From assembly GCF_026151205.1 (NCBI RefSeq), contig NC_087072.1, positions 16,569,669-16,633,668 of the forward strand: 64,000 bases of DNA, written 5' to 3'. Positions 1-11,213 of the stretch are shown here, piece after piece. Each line of letters begins with the position of its first letter. Positions within the stretch are counted from its first letter, which is position 1. The notes under the pieces were generated by a model, which made no database searches, was not told the origin of the DNA, and was given only the letters and a program-made list of their open reading frames with translations. The translations under genes and the position numbers were made by a program. The stretch comes from Bolinopsis microptera (taxonomy: Eukaryota > Ctenophora > Tentaculata > Lobata > Bolinopsidae).

Positions 1-1000
1 AAGTAAAGAAGGTGAGAGGGAAAATTGGGGCCCGCGTCTAAAGGAAAGCGTTTTTGAAAAAGCCTTGGAAAAATTTCAGTGGAGTCCCCTCTACTTTGAA
101 AAGGGAAAAAAGGGTAAAGGTTTAAAGCTTTTTTTTATTTACTTTTAAAAGATCTTTCTTTTTTGGCCAAATTAAAAAGCTTTTAAAATAAAAAATGGGA
201 TTTCGAGTCGAATATCAACCTATCGATTAAAGGGGATTTTAGGTATAAGGGTTTTGATAATCATTACTTTTTTAGTTTTTTGGGTTAAAAAAAGGGAAAT
301 GATTTTAAAAAAAGTTTTTCAAAAAGGAAAGGTTTGCCCTTTGGGTCAACACAAAAGAAAAAAAAGAAGGTTACTGAAGGGAAACCCCCACGACCCCTTT
401 TTAGCGCCCGCCCTCTGGGCGTTACCTTAAAAGGGCTGCCTTCTTGGGGAGGGAAAAATATTGGAAGGGAAAATTTCAAAGTGAAATTTTCTGCCCTTTG
501 GGAGGGTTAGGGGCTGCCCTTCAGGGCACCTTTTTATTGCCCTTTGATGGAGAGGAAAAAACTTGGGCCCCCCCCCGTTTTTAAACCAAAGATATCGGGG
601 AAAACTTATGGAAAAAACCCTTTAAATCAACGAGACATTTTTGTTTCTTAGGGGGAAAACATTCAAGGCCCCCGGATAGAAAAACCGTGGAAGGGAAATG
701 GGTTGGGGGAAAAAAAGACTGTGGTGGGAAGGGATGCTTAAATAAGGAAATTGTTAGTTATATTATCAATTTTACTTACCGGGCCCCCTTTGAATTTCAA
801 ATATTAAAAAATCTTTTTTTTTATGGTATAGTTAGTTGTTTGAGGAAAGTAACCCTTTGGTTTAGGAAACACGTTTTTGGGTAAGGGTTTAAATTAAAAG
901 GGGGTTTTTTTTAAGGGAAAAAATTCTTACTTTGCCATTCCCCTAAAAATTTTTAAATTGGGCCCTTTTTAAAAAGACGATTGTTTTGTTTTAAGAAAAA
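1..1000. other. Homopolymer-rich stretch, no gene
   Basis: This block is crowded with runs of four to nine identical bases (A, T, G and C) in a way seen nowhere else in the window; after about position 1000 the texture becomes normal. No believable coding region is visible. It could be a contig end with uncorrected sequencing errors or a decayed low-complexity region. Short open frames here should not be trusted. Confidence 0.6.
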
Positions 1001-3429
1001 AGGTTTTTAGAGAAAATGTCTGAAGTTAAGAGTATCAGATGTTTTGTCCTTAAGCTATGTTCTGCCTTGGTTGAATGTTAGGGCCACTTAAAGTATACGA
1101 GTTGTGTTCTATGAGTAAGCTAGATGGTAGTTGGGTACTATTTAAATTGTTTTGGTAAGAACGTGTCTGTAAAAAAGGTCAATTATTAGCAGAATTTTAG
1201 ACTTAACTGAGAGATAAAGACTAACGTGGTAACTCTTACTTCGTTTTAAAGATCTAGATTACAGTATGCTATATAGATAAATATCTACCACATACCCACT
1301 TTATTTTTATCACCAAACGACTATTAATCTGAGTACCCGTCTAGAGATTTGGCTGTTGAACCGGAAACAGTCTGATATCAGTCTATTTTTTCTGTTAGCA
1401 TGCCCTTTAATAGTTGATACCAGATATGGAACCAAATATTTAGCTTAAAACTACTGCAAAATTTAGGGTCTGACATTTTGAAGCGCTGAGGCATCCGATC
1501 ATTTTCATTAATTTTATTATGCAGATGAATTTTAGTTGTGTTATCTATCCATCTCCAGGATACCAATTGTACAAGTTTTAATTATATGTGGTCTGTAAAT
1601 ATTGTTGATTGTGACTAAAATTATGCTATACTGATTAATTTGGAATATGTTTTCTGATTAAACTACTAATTTTGATGTCCTGCACAAGCAGATCGACGCA
1701 TTTTTAATTTATTTACTATTTCTATTTATATTGCTGTTAAATTTGACTCTAATTCTAATTTGTAAATGCTTTCCTGTCTTAAATTCAATACCGGGACTTA
1801 AGTGTTCAGACCACTAAACACCCAAAGCCCGGGGTCCCCAAGTAAGCAAGTAAGAATAAGATAGAGAGAGTTGCAAGTTCAAAAATTGTGAATAGTTGAG
1901 GGTTAAGCTTTTCTGTTAATTGTGATCACATCATCGAAGAAGTCAACATACAACGCCAAATAGTCTAGAACCTTCTAAATGTGACTCTACCGTACACGCG
2001 GTAACAATTAAGTATTGAATCCATCATCTCGCGCACGCGAGTTCTTCTCGTACAGTTGCACCTGAGATTTCTCGCGAATCTCGCAATTCGGATGACACCC
2101 ACTATAGTGAAGCGGCAGTGGGGGTCACCGCGTGATACAATAGCCGCGGTGGTCTATCACAAACGTATTTTAGGAAACCTCCTACTTCACTGATCTTGCA
2201 CTCACCTGAAGTTAACTTATTAAACATATATTTTGAACCATATTCCATAACCTGAATAATGAATCTGTTATATACAAGATTACTTTTATTCGAATATTCA
2301 AAAGGTTACCAGCATTTGAACCGGAGCTGGAGCCAGGGCCATATCTTGCTTTTTTCGTAGGATAGGGATTGTCTTGCGACGAAATGATATCATATAAAAA
2401 CGATGATAGCAAGTGGCAAAAAAATCCGCATTTGAATTTGCAAAAATGTAGGATTTGTTATAAGAAAATGAATAATTTTTCTGGGTCAACCTTGCTTATA
2501 TAAGCGTTTATTGTTATATATTATGCTCATATTATACTTGCCACCCCATGGCAACATTAAAATAGGTGCGACTATTCGGATAACCGCTAAAACACTATTT
2601 AATACCAGGTCACGCTGCTCTGTGCGTTTGGTCAGATGATTCAATTAGAGTTAGAAAAATGACTGACTGACCAACTTGAACCAATTACTCAATTAACAAA
2701 GATAATGTGTTCAGGGACAGTTCTCAATATATTATAACCAAAAAGGAACAACCGATCACCGTAAACCATGATGTTGCTAAGCGCAAAATGGTACAGGGTC
2801 CCCGACCTTGGTAATTTGCACGGAGGACACCAGTAATGTGAGTACCATGCTTTACAGGCATGAGCTGAAAAGTTTAAACCTGCAGAGAGGTGTAAATTCC
2901 TTAGGCACATGTATTACAAATTTACTGATGGATCGCATCACCAATTAATCGTCACTGATTGGATGACATGAATTGAAATATATAAGATTGACGCATCACC
3001 GTAGCTGTATCAAGTGTATTGTTAGTGCTTCTTAGTAAGACATCCAGCGTCTAGCAGTTCGCTCATTGCAGTTCGCTCAGAACAGGGTTTAAGTTTTTAC
3101 CAAGTTTCTGTGATTGTCCCCATTATTGCGGGTTCCAAAGTAAGTCTCGTACATGCTGAAGTGCTGAGACTTATCACAATCAATATCATTTTATTTTACA
3201 ATAACCGTCCCGTATACGGATTGATCGTGCGTATGATAGCATTGGGATGTTATATTTGAAGTTCAATATGTTGCGAGGTTTGCTATTCTTTTCAACTCTT
3301 ATAAAAACAAAGGCTGACATCTCAGACGGCATTGTTTTCTACGACGTCAAATATTTGACACCCAAATGCTACAGAAAAATGGTGTCTTTTCTTTTTTTTC
3401 TTGTTACTTATAATTCAGAGAATTCTTTT
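1001..3429. other. Intergenic, no gene recognised
   Basis: AT-rich sequence without a frame that looks like a protein. A CpG-rich patch lies around 1985-2165, with several short CG-containing palindromes, and could be regulatory, but nothing fixes a role. Confidence 0.5.
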
Positions 3430-3532
3430 GTCTGTATGTACGACCGCCCACGTGCAAATCAGACGAAAAATAGGAAGTTGCGTAGTTACCATGGTAACGA
3501 GGATTGTTACACGCACGTGCACGTGCAATGAT
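3430..3532 (+). repeat. Dispersed ~100-bp repeat, copy 1
   Basis: A ~100-bp block containing cgaccgcccacgtgcaaat, then a short palindrome accatggtaac, then a run of acgtgcacgtgc. A diverged direct copy lies about 290 bp downstream (3720-3820). Open frames over these copies are by-products of the repeat. Confidence 0.7.
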
Positions 3533-3570
3533 TGTTTTAACGTCATTTTGATCGGTTTTGTTGATATTAC

Positions 3571-3706
3571 GCTGTGTTTAGTACGAGCAACATTTTAATC
3601 GGCTGTATCTTCAGTTGTGTACTTGTGTAGGATATTATTGACACGATTTAAACTTACTAACAAAAATACTATTAGTTTCCTCCCTTACCACGGGTTTTCT
3701 AGTTTC
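3571..3706 (+). repeat. Dispersed repeat family B, copy 1
   Basis: This stretch shares a long similar sequence with 6621-6757. Both run from tgtgtttagt through attttaatcggctgtatctt to a shared end with ccacggg and ttctagt. The internal part differs by small indels. It is a two-copy interspersed repeat of unknown class. Confidence 0.65.
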
Positions 3707-3719
3707 TGTATAATGTCTG

Positions 3720-3820
3720 TCTGTCTGTACGACCGCCCACGTGCAAATTAGACGAGAAATAGGAAGCTGCGTAGTAACCATGGTAACGGTATTCAAAAGC
3801 GCACGTACACGTGCAAAGAT
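3720..3820 (+). repeat. Dispersed ~100-bp repeat, copy 2
   Basis: Diverged direct copy of 3430-3532, with the same order: gaccgcccacgtgcaaat, accatggtaac, then acgt-rich sequence. Confidence 0.7.
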
Positions 3821-3850
3821 TGCCGAGCGATATTTTGATAGATTTTGTGG

Positions 3851-3975
3851 TACCTTATCGGACCTTATTTGAACGGACATTAATTGAACGCTGGAGGTCC
3901 TAGCGTTCATCTTAATGTCCGTTCAAACAAAGTCCGTCCGTTTAAAGGTTTAAGGTCCGTCCAATTTAAAGTCCG
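3851..3975 (+). mobile_element. Small fold-back element, TACCTTATC end
   Basis: It starts TACCTTATCGGACCTTATTT, the same start as the copy at 10316. Inside is a hairpin of about 22-bp arms (3870-3925) built from gaacggacattaa and its complement around ggaggtcct, followed by repeated gtccgt motifs. It looks like a non-autonomous element with no protein. The right end is not clear. Confidence 0.5.
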
Positions 3976-4549
3976 TTGAGGTTTTTTCAAAATTGTTCCA
4001 CTGCGAACTCATGTTTAGGATATGACAACTTTTTAATTTCAGTCAATTGTAATTTCTATCATCGGATTCGGACTAAACTATATCATTGGATCAATGAAAC
4101 ACGAGTTATTATGAAATTTAAATATTCTAAGCATCACATTATGGCATGATCACTATCTTGATCTTTTGCTTCCTTGTTCACTTCTTCGGAGTTCATATTT
4201 ACCTCCACAATATCTTGTTAAAGTTTACACTGAAATGCAGGACCGAGGTGGTCAAATAATTTTTTTTTCTTCAAAAAGCAGGTATTACTGATATGATGCT
4301 TTAAGCATGGAATATTTAATGCACGATAACCCATTTGAGAAAGATGACCTGTGATATGGTCATCAAATCTGGTCATATTTCGAATCTGTTGTTTTTACAC
4401 AACTTTCATAATCATAGACACTGATCTACAGATATTTTGACATTTTTTTACTGCTTAACGATTGCCTTTCTTGCTCATCACAGTGCTGGCAAGCACGACC
4501 GTTGCATTTATTGTGGGTATACTATGTTCCCCATTTACTATAAAGCTAT

Positions 4550-4616
4550 AATACCCCCTTTACTATTATACCCCCTTTACTATTATACCCCCTTTACTAT
4601 TATACCCCCTTTGGTA
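4550..4616 (+). repeat. 17-bp tandem repeat, about 4 copies
   Basis: The unit ataccccctttactatt is repeated head to tail nearly perfectly. It lies in non-coding sequence. Confidence 0.9.
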
Positions 4617-5968
4617 GTGTTTTTAGTTCAAAACATTCTAATTTGATGTCAAAGATGACAGGAATAAAAAATAGTTATGTTGAGATTTTTAAGAAATTTG
4701 CATAAAATAGTCGCCAGCACTGTTATACGAAATTCGGTAAAAAACCCAAAATCGCCATATTCAGGTGCCTAAAAACCATGTTAAAATTGAGTTAGAGATG
4801 TGAAATTTTTAAGGGCGTCTAGACGTTGACCAAATCGACTGCAAAAAAAATTTCAGGTTTCAGGAGCATCGGGAAATGGGTTTTCTAGAACCCCTGTTTT
4901 ACGACAGATTGTCGGGACATATACATACAGATATACATATATATTCAGGGATAGACGCTTTGCCAGTCAATTGTAGCCTGTATTTAAGTGTCCATAGATT
5001 CAAAAGTATAAAAGATACAGCCATTTCCGACCACAGGTCTTGCAAACAATTGTTTACACCTTAGTTTACATTGTATACAAAAATTATTTGACGTCATAAA
5101 CACCCCTTGATGACGTCATCAAGTTAACCGTTTTTAAAACTTGATTTTTGACAAAGTAATAACTTTTAAAATTAATTTTAAACCATTAAGGAGTAATTTT
5201 ATTCAAAATCTGAGGAAATTTTCACCTTAGATAATTGTTCAAGCATTCTGAAAATCTACCGGAAAGTTTTTCTAGCTTGCTCCTTCATAAAGATATTCGT
5301 CATTGAAGTTTGTGCTTTTTTGAAGAATTATTTTATAAAAACGTCAATTTTGCGATTTAGTATTCTCTGGTGTTGGGCCATGCCTTGGATTGTGGAGCTC
5401 AGTTCTGCTTCCTATAGGTATAAATTGTGCATTAGGCTAGTTTTAAAGTTGAAAATCAAAAAGTTGCACACGTTGGGACACGCCCAAATTGATAGAAAAT
5501 TGCTAAAATCACTGAAAATTACTGTTTTCGCCATTTTCTGTCAACTTTAGAGTGCCGTTGTGATTACAGTTCTTCTTGAAATACTTTGAAACTTTGCATG
5601 CTTATCAAGCTATATATAAAACAATTACATGCAAAAATTTACGGCGATTTGATATTAGATGCGCACGCAACGTCCGCTCAAAGTTTGCACGTGCGAAAGG
5701 TGAGAATTTTGCTCATTCGTGATTTCCAACAAATTCTGCTTTGCCACGACAGTTTAATGTCATTATATATGAATTTAATGTCAACTTGAATGAGTATTAA
5801 GTGGTATATTCAGTCAGTGATGGACCGATATGCTTACCTAAACACAAGGAAATGTTTTTAAAGGAAACATTTCGAAATCGTTGAAACTTCCTCCTTATTA
5901 TAATGAAGATATCAGTTTATATTTCGACTTTATAAAGTACCCTGACATTATAATCAAAAAGAGATGAT
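4617..5968. other. Intergenic, no gene recognised
   Basis: I see no gene, RNA or clear repeat here. The open frames in this stretch are short, have no recognisable domain and are of the length expected by chance. Confidence 0.5.
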
Positions 5969-6479
5969 ATTTTACCAAAACCCATAATCATGGGTAGAGT
6001 GGACCGCTGCCAGTGTCTCTCTTTCCCAAACAAAAGGAAATGATATTAATTTGATTGACCGTTCTCAAATGCAAAATGATACCGAGAATGAAATCGGTCG
6101 CTCGCTTTTCCCATTCATTTACAATTGTAATAGATTAAGAAGAACTACCCAAAGGCAGCTGTACTCGGCAATGAAGATTCAATAAACTTCAGCTTGTTCA
6201 ATAAGTAATAACTACCACCCTTGTCCCTTACCCCGAAATACTAGGTATCTACCCGAACGCAACCCAAAGATATTTTTACAGCATCTGATTGATGTAATCA
6301 ATCGAAACTTATATATACAATTCGTAAGCCGTAATGGGAAAAGCGAGCGACCGATTTCATTCTCGGTATCATTTTGCATTTGAGAACGGTCAATCAAATT
6401 AATATCATTTCCTTTTGTTTGGGAAAGAGAGACACTGGCAGCGGTCCACTCTACCCATGATTATGGGTTTTGGTAAAAT
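5969..6479. mobile_element. 511-bp inverted-repeat element with 147-bp arms
   Basis: Left arm 5969-6115 and right arm 6333-6479 are reverse complements over 147 bp with no mismatch I could find; the loop is 217 bp. The outer ends read attttaccaaaaccc and its complement. The loop holds no coding frame. This structure fits a recently made MITE or fold-back insertion. No target-site duplication is obvious in the flanks. Confidence 0.75.
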
Positions 6480-6549
6480 TGTATGAACAATTTATAATTT
6501 ACAAATAATCTGCTAAAATTTTAAAAACGCAAAAAAAAAGATGATTTTG

Positions 6550-6625
6550 AATGCCTTCGAGCGTTCATTTTAATGTCCGTTCATAATTATAATGTATGTT
6601 CATTTAATTTCCGGTCAAATACGTT
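6550..6625 (+). repeat. Partial copy of the GTCCGTTCA fold-back repeat
   Basis: Contains gcgttcattttaatgtccgt, a variant of the motif in 3851-3975, and tttccggtcaaata, shared with the right end of 10316-10490. It runs directly into repeat family B. Confidence 0.5.
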
Positions 6626-6757
6626 GTGTTTAGTGCGAGCTACATTTTAATCGGCTGTATCTTCGGTTGTGACGGATATTTTTTGATGCGATAAAATTAA
6701 CTGACTATACCAAAGAATACTATTAGCTTCCTCCCTGTGACCACGGGATTTCTAGTA
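6621..6757 (+). repeat. Dispersed repeat family B, copy 2
   Basis: Direct copy of 3571-3706 with point changes and small indels. See that entry for the shared motifs. Confidence 0.65.
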
Positions 6758-6773
6758 ATATAATAAAAACGAT

Positions 6774-7365
6774 TACCTTACAAGACATTTTTATAACGTA
6801 CGAAATGCGACGGTTTTCCCGAAATTTCGCCATATTTTCGGACCGCCAAAATTTCGGTCGTCGTAATAGAATCCGTCGCATTATTTTTAGCTTATTCCAA
6901 TAATTGTGGCTTCATCGATTCATTTTGTTCTTGAAAAGTTAGTGATATGATGGTGGGACAAATAAACACAATATTCCATGATGAATTTAATGTCAAGTAA
7001 TACGTTTTAAATTTACAATAAATTACATTTATGTGCTAACATAAACGTCTTATAAGAGACTAAGTCAAGATAAACAATTTAATACCAAACTCAATAAGTG
7101 AAACTGAAAGAGTCGAGCCGGACCCCTTAGAGGAAGATGAAGAAATCGATTTATAAGTTTCATTTTGTTTCAACATGATTTTACCGATTTTTAGAAAAGT
7201 TTGAATTTCCTTTAGCTTTGTGTCAGAAAACAAAATGATGAAAAATACCCTTATTTTCTGTGACGTCCGAAATGTGACGGTTTTTGTTCAATTTCGCCAT
7301 ATTTTCGGACCGCCAAAATTTCGGTCGTCGCAAATTGGTCCGCCACAAAAATGTCTTGTAAGGTA
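6774..7365. mobile_element. ~590-bp TIR element, TA-CCTTACAAGACAT ends
   Basis: It begins TACCTTACAAGACATTTTT and ends with the exact complement, finishing AAGGTA, so it has terminal inverted repeats of about 19 bp bordered by TA, as in the Tc1/mariner/pogo group. Inside, two direct copies of a ~75-bp block containing atattttcggaccgccaaaa sit near each end. No transposase is visible. It is a non-autonomous DNA element, or two fused ones. Confidence 0.7.
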
Positions 7366-8008
7366 TCACGTGCGCCAAACACCACTCTGGGATGCAATAC
7401 AAGTAAAACAATTACATTGTAGGCAGTAGGGAAATTTGATCGTGCTTGGTGTATTGTGTAACCGCGGAGAAATTATTGTTTAGCTTTAAAGTCGGAAAAT
7501 CAAAGTATGTAACTTTGATTCAATATTCAATATTCAATATTGAACAAGGGCCCTAATCAGGTTCTAATCAAGGGCCCTAATCAGGCCATACGAGCCTTAA
7601 GTTTAATGTTAAATATATGTGGGGATTTATAAAAGGAAAATTGCGTCGACTCATCGACTGTCAGCTGTAGTTTAGAAGAATAGGGCAGTGGAGATCAGAG
7701 ATAGCTTGTTACTTTGTTAGCGTCTCGGGTTGCACTTTTGATTTGAGAATCAAATTTCAGAATATTGTGAATTCTTAATCTTAAATTGGATTGTGAGCTT
7801 TGCAAGTTCTTATCGGCATCTGCAGAAATTCAATACTATTACGACACTATTGGCACAGCCAGTTGAGTGTATCACAATGAAAAACATTCTTGTTATATCA
7901 CGACAATTTTCTTTCCTGGTACTACTGAATTTTGAAATCTATGTAACTGATGTAACTTTGGCATGACTTTTAAAGTTTTCTGCTCGTCGCATTTTTGAAA
8001 CTTGAGAA
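7366..8008. other. Upstream region of the first GPCR gene
   Basis: Contains a short duplicated segment (aagggccctaatcagg, twice near 7545-7590) and a candidate TATA box. Any 5' UTR of the following receptor gene would lie here. There is no protein-like frame. Confidence 0.4.
7628..7634 (+). promoter_or_regulatory. Candidate TATA box of the first GPCR gene
   Basis: TATAAAA about 375 bp upstream of the receptor start codon. Spacing would allow a 5' UTR of roughly 340 nt. It is a sequence match only, in AT-rich DNA where such words are common. Confidence 0.3.
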
Positions 8009-10189
8009 ATGATTGAAGATTTCTCTAACCACTCCAAGGAAGACACTGATTGGTTTGCTCATAATGTCGGTTATTCTCTTATCGTCATGGGTAAGTTGTA
8101 AGATACCATTTCTAGTAATTATACTAACTGTACAATGCACTGATGAAAAATAGCTGAGGCCTTACGTAAGAATAAAATAACTATTTATGTGAACTATACT
8201 TTTTTGAAAAATCATTTTTCAAAAAAGTATGCTTCAACGTCAGGCTGTTTGGGAGTTGTGTTCAATACGATCTGTCTGATCTACTTCATCAAACTGAAGA
8301 CCGAGTAAGTTAACCCAGTGATTGATAATAGAATGCACGAATATTAAATTAAAAAACTCTTTGTCACCTATTATATTACCTGTGTATCACCTATATTCCT
8401 GTATCAAAAGTTTTCTCTTCTCTATATGATCTCCAAATAATACCGGGGTCCGGGATCATAATGATTAGCTCACTGGCTTTGCTTCAGGACAGCATACTCC
8501 ATGTTTGCAAGAATAGCGTTCATCAACCTGGCGGTAGTTGATCTGCTGCTATCTATCTCATCTGCTTGCATACGAGGTCCTGGGTTCGTTGATCCTGTCT
8601 TCATATGGGGGTCTAAAGTCGCAAAGTCAGGTACCATCTTGATAAAGTGATTTATTAATTAAATACCCGTGGCGAGTCGTTAATTATATGTACATCGAAG
8701 AAATTATTTGAAAACCGATTATTACAACAACTCGACTAACAGGTGATTTCAGCAAATGGTGTGAAGCTGGTACCCTAATCACGTGGTTCATCAGTGACCT
8801 CAGCTTGTTGGGTGTCATCCCCCTTTCCTTCATGTTCGTGTTCTTATACTTGCCCTTCCTGTCGCTCACCAAACTCAGCGTAAGTCAAAGTTTCTTGTTA
8901 TATCTGAAAAGATTTCTTTAAGAGGCACACATAAAATACAACTTTATTACCCATATAAACATGGATTATTTCAGTTGTTGCTGTGCATTATCAGTTGCTG
9001 GAGTGTACCAGTATTGGAGATGATGTTCATACTCTCTTCCATAGCTCAGAAGAAGATTATTGTTCAATATGAGGTAAGATTTTTAGCTCGTTTAAAATTC
9101 TTAGTTTTGAAGCTCAAAGACAAAACCCCTGGTTTTAGAATCCCTCATGACCACTTAGTCCACTGTGTTGACGTCATACTTTACAGGACGTGTACAGACG
9201 TTGCACTCTGAGGGGGGAATATTCACGCTATCTAGACAGGGAAAATGCTTCCGTCTTCTTCGCTATTCCCCTGGGAGTAAGTTTAAACTTATTTCAGTCA
9301 GCTTATTGATATCAACCAAGGTTTTGACTGTTAAGAATTATATACTGCTGAATCAGTGCAGTGCTGATTAATTGTTTTATCCTGGGAGATCGATTTCATT
9401 CATCAGTCTATCAACTGCATAGAAACTCGTTTAGTGCTACTGCTAATAGGAATAATCTTAATTAGATGAAATAGAAATATTTTTCAGATTCATATCATAT
9501 CCTGGAGTCTGATCATATTTTACGTTTGTCGTGTTGGAAACGGTTATCAGGACAAACAATGGTGGAAATTCCTTAAAACCGGTTTGTTTTCTGTTAGAAC
9601 ACAATAAATGCTTTATTATTTCGCTCATGGTGTCAGCTGTAGGTCGAGACTGATCCAATTAAGTCTCTCATGTGTGCCACACTTGAGACACTCACTTTAG
9701 CTAATGAAGCTACGCGACAAATCTGAGCTAAATGTTGAGACAGTCTCTTAAACCGTATTATAACTCAAACCGTAAGTTCAACATGTCAAGTTCCAGTTTA
9801 TATGTACTAAGTTATAAATTTATAACTGAAAGTATAACCTCCCAGGGGTGATAGTGGTAGTTACCTTCACCTTCACCTGGCTGCCCTACTTTATAGCAGT
9901 GGTCTGGCAAACCATGGAGCCTGACGGCTGGTTCACCTTTGTGTACTGCTTCCTCTACTCCTCCGTTATACTGAACCCTCTAGTCTACGGGATGAGGTCC
10001 ATGCAGTTTAATGGTAAAACTATCGGAGATATAGTACGGAATCTGTGTGGGGAGTTCAGAGCTAGAGCCATGTCCCGGGCCCGGCCAGCACCAGCTCTTA
10101 ACCAGGTTGTAGGAGTGGAGAACAGTACTTACTCTTCTTATCAGGATCTGGACGAGGACGAGGGGGAGGATATGAACACTATCGCTTAG
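8009..10189 (+). CDS. Rhodopsin-like GPCR, 8 exons, orphan
   Basis: Seven-transmembrane receptor of about 349 residues for signalling at the plasma membrane; the ligand cannot be told. Exons: 8009-8090, 8244-8304, 8488-8630, 8743-8879, 8975-9073, 9187-9276, 9488-9581, 9846-10189. All introns are GT-AG and the frame is continuous. Class A landmarks are N35 in TM1 (GVVFNT), D66 in TM2 (LAVVD), C102 before TM3, W150 in TM4, C180 in loop 2, P202 in TM5, TWLPY at 246-250 in TM6 and N279-P-L-V-Y in TM7. The DRY position after TM3 (about residue 126) reads MFV, so the usual G-protein switch is missing. The C-tail is short and acidic. The start was chosen because the ATG precedes TM1 by a short, hydrophilic N terminus containing one N-glycosylation site (NHS). 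Subfamily is unresolved. Confidence 0.85.
8196..8230. repeat. 35-bp near-perfect palindrome in intron 1
   Basis: The sequence reads atacttttttgaaaa, then its complement after a short centre, with at most one mismatch. It ends 13 nt before the chosen acceptor of exon 2 of the receptor gene. It could fold into a hairpin in the pre-mRNA. Confidence 0.6.
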
Positions 10190-10315
10190 CTTGACAGCTA
10201 AATAAGGAACATTTTAGTAACAATTACGAATTAAAAAGTAAATGAGCTGGTGATCAGTTGTCTCAGGTCGTCATAGCAGTGACACTGACAATGAATATTT
10301 TAAACAGAATCGATA

Positions 10316-10490
10316 TACCTTATCGGACTTTATTTGAGAGGAAATTGATTGGACGCTAAAGGACCTAGCGTTCATTACAATTTCCGTTCAAATTTTGACG
10401 GACGAAGTAGATGGCTCCTTGAGCGTTCATTTTCATGTATTTCGTTCAAAATCATGTTCGTTCATGCAATTTCCGGTCAAATAAGGAAAG
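10316..10490 (+). mobile_element. ~175-bp fold-back element, TACCTTATCGGA end
   Basis: It starts TACCTTATCGGACTTTATTT like 3851 and ends ccggtcaaataagg, the complement of a CCTTATTTGACC-type end. Inside it has the gacgct-aaggacct-agcg hairpin and the repeated cgttcatt words. It lies about 130 bp after the stop codon of the receptor gene. No coding capacity. Confidence 0.55.
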
Positions 10491-10556
10491 ATTTAATATG
10501 TCTCATTTATCTGTATTTTCAATTTTGTAAGAATTAGCATAGAGTAGAGTATCAGA

Positions 10557-11213
10557 TACCTTACAAGACATATCTATGTTCGACATAATTCCGGTGACCT
10601 AAATGATTTGGGAACGAAAATATGGGAATTTTTAACAAAAACCGCCACATTTCGCACCCCAAATTTAATCATGGTATTTTGGGATTTTTTAATCTCCTTT
10701 AATTTTACAAAAAATGAAACCCAATATTCTAGAAAATTAAATACAAAAATCTTCTCTGATCAGCTGTTTTATCTTGTAAACAATTTCGCCGGAGCCTTTG
10801 AAAGTTAGCCTCAACTTAACTTATAATCCTCCAAAGGGTATAGGAGTATAGGAGACCGACACTGACAGTGTTCGTTATTTTCATTCCCACTACTCCTGAA
10901 ATTTCACCGCTGTGGCCAATAAAGTAGTGACAGAGCTTGCTTATTTTTAATGGATAACGTGTCCAAAATCATTTTAAAGCAATTCATGATCGAATACTTA
11001 TGTTTATTAATTGTTTGATGAATCATATTCATAATTTACTATATTGATAAGTTGATAGTAAATCGATAAAGTCTTAATTTAGGAAAATACGTGAAAAATT
11101 ATATGCAGAAAACAATGATGGTGACTTAAATTTTTAGTCCGAAAATATGGTGTTTTTTCGAAAAAAAACACCGACTTTTGTAGTCGTACCTTTTAAATAT
11201 GTCTCGTAAAGTA
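10557..11213 (+). mobile_element. ~657-bp TIR element (same family as 35366-36005)
   Basis: Begins TACCTTACAAGACATA and ends tatgtctcgtaaagta, giving imperfect terminal inverted repeats bordered by TA. The whole body is found again in reverse orientation at 35366-36005, including the words for a short hairpin with cggaccgaca-like sequence and gtggccaataaagtagtgac. It holds no long frame and is a non-autonomous DNA transposon. Confidence 0.8.

Noticed and set aside
3247-3910. Small frames of 65-94 residues on both strands
   Set aside because: They lie on dispersed repeats and their similarity to each other comes from the repeat.
7220-7429. 62-69-residue frames on both strands
   Set aside because: They fall within a TIR element and mirror its internal repeat.
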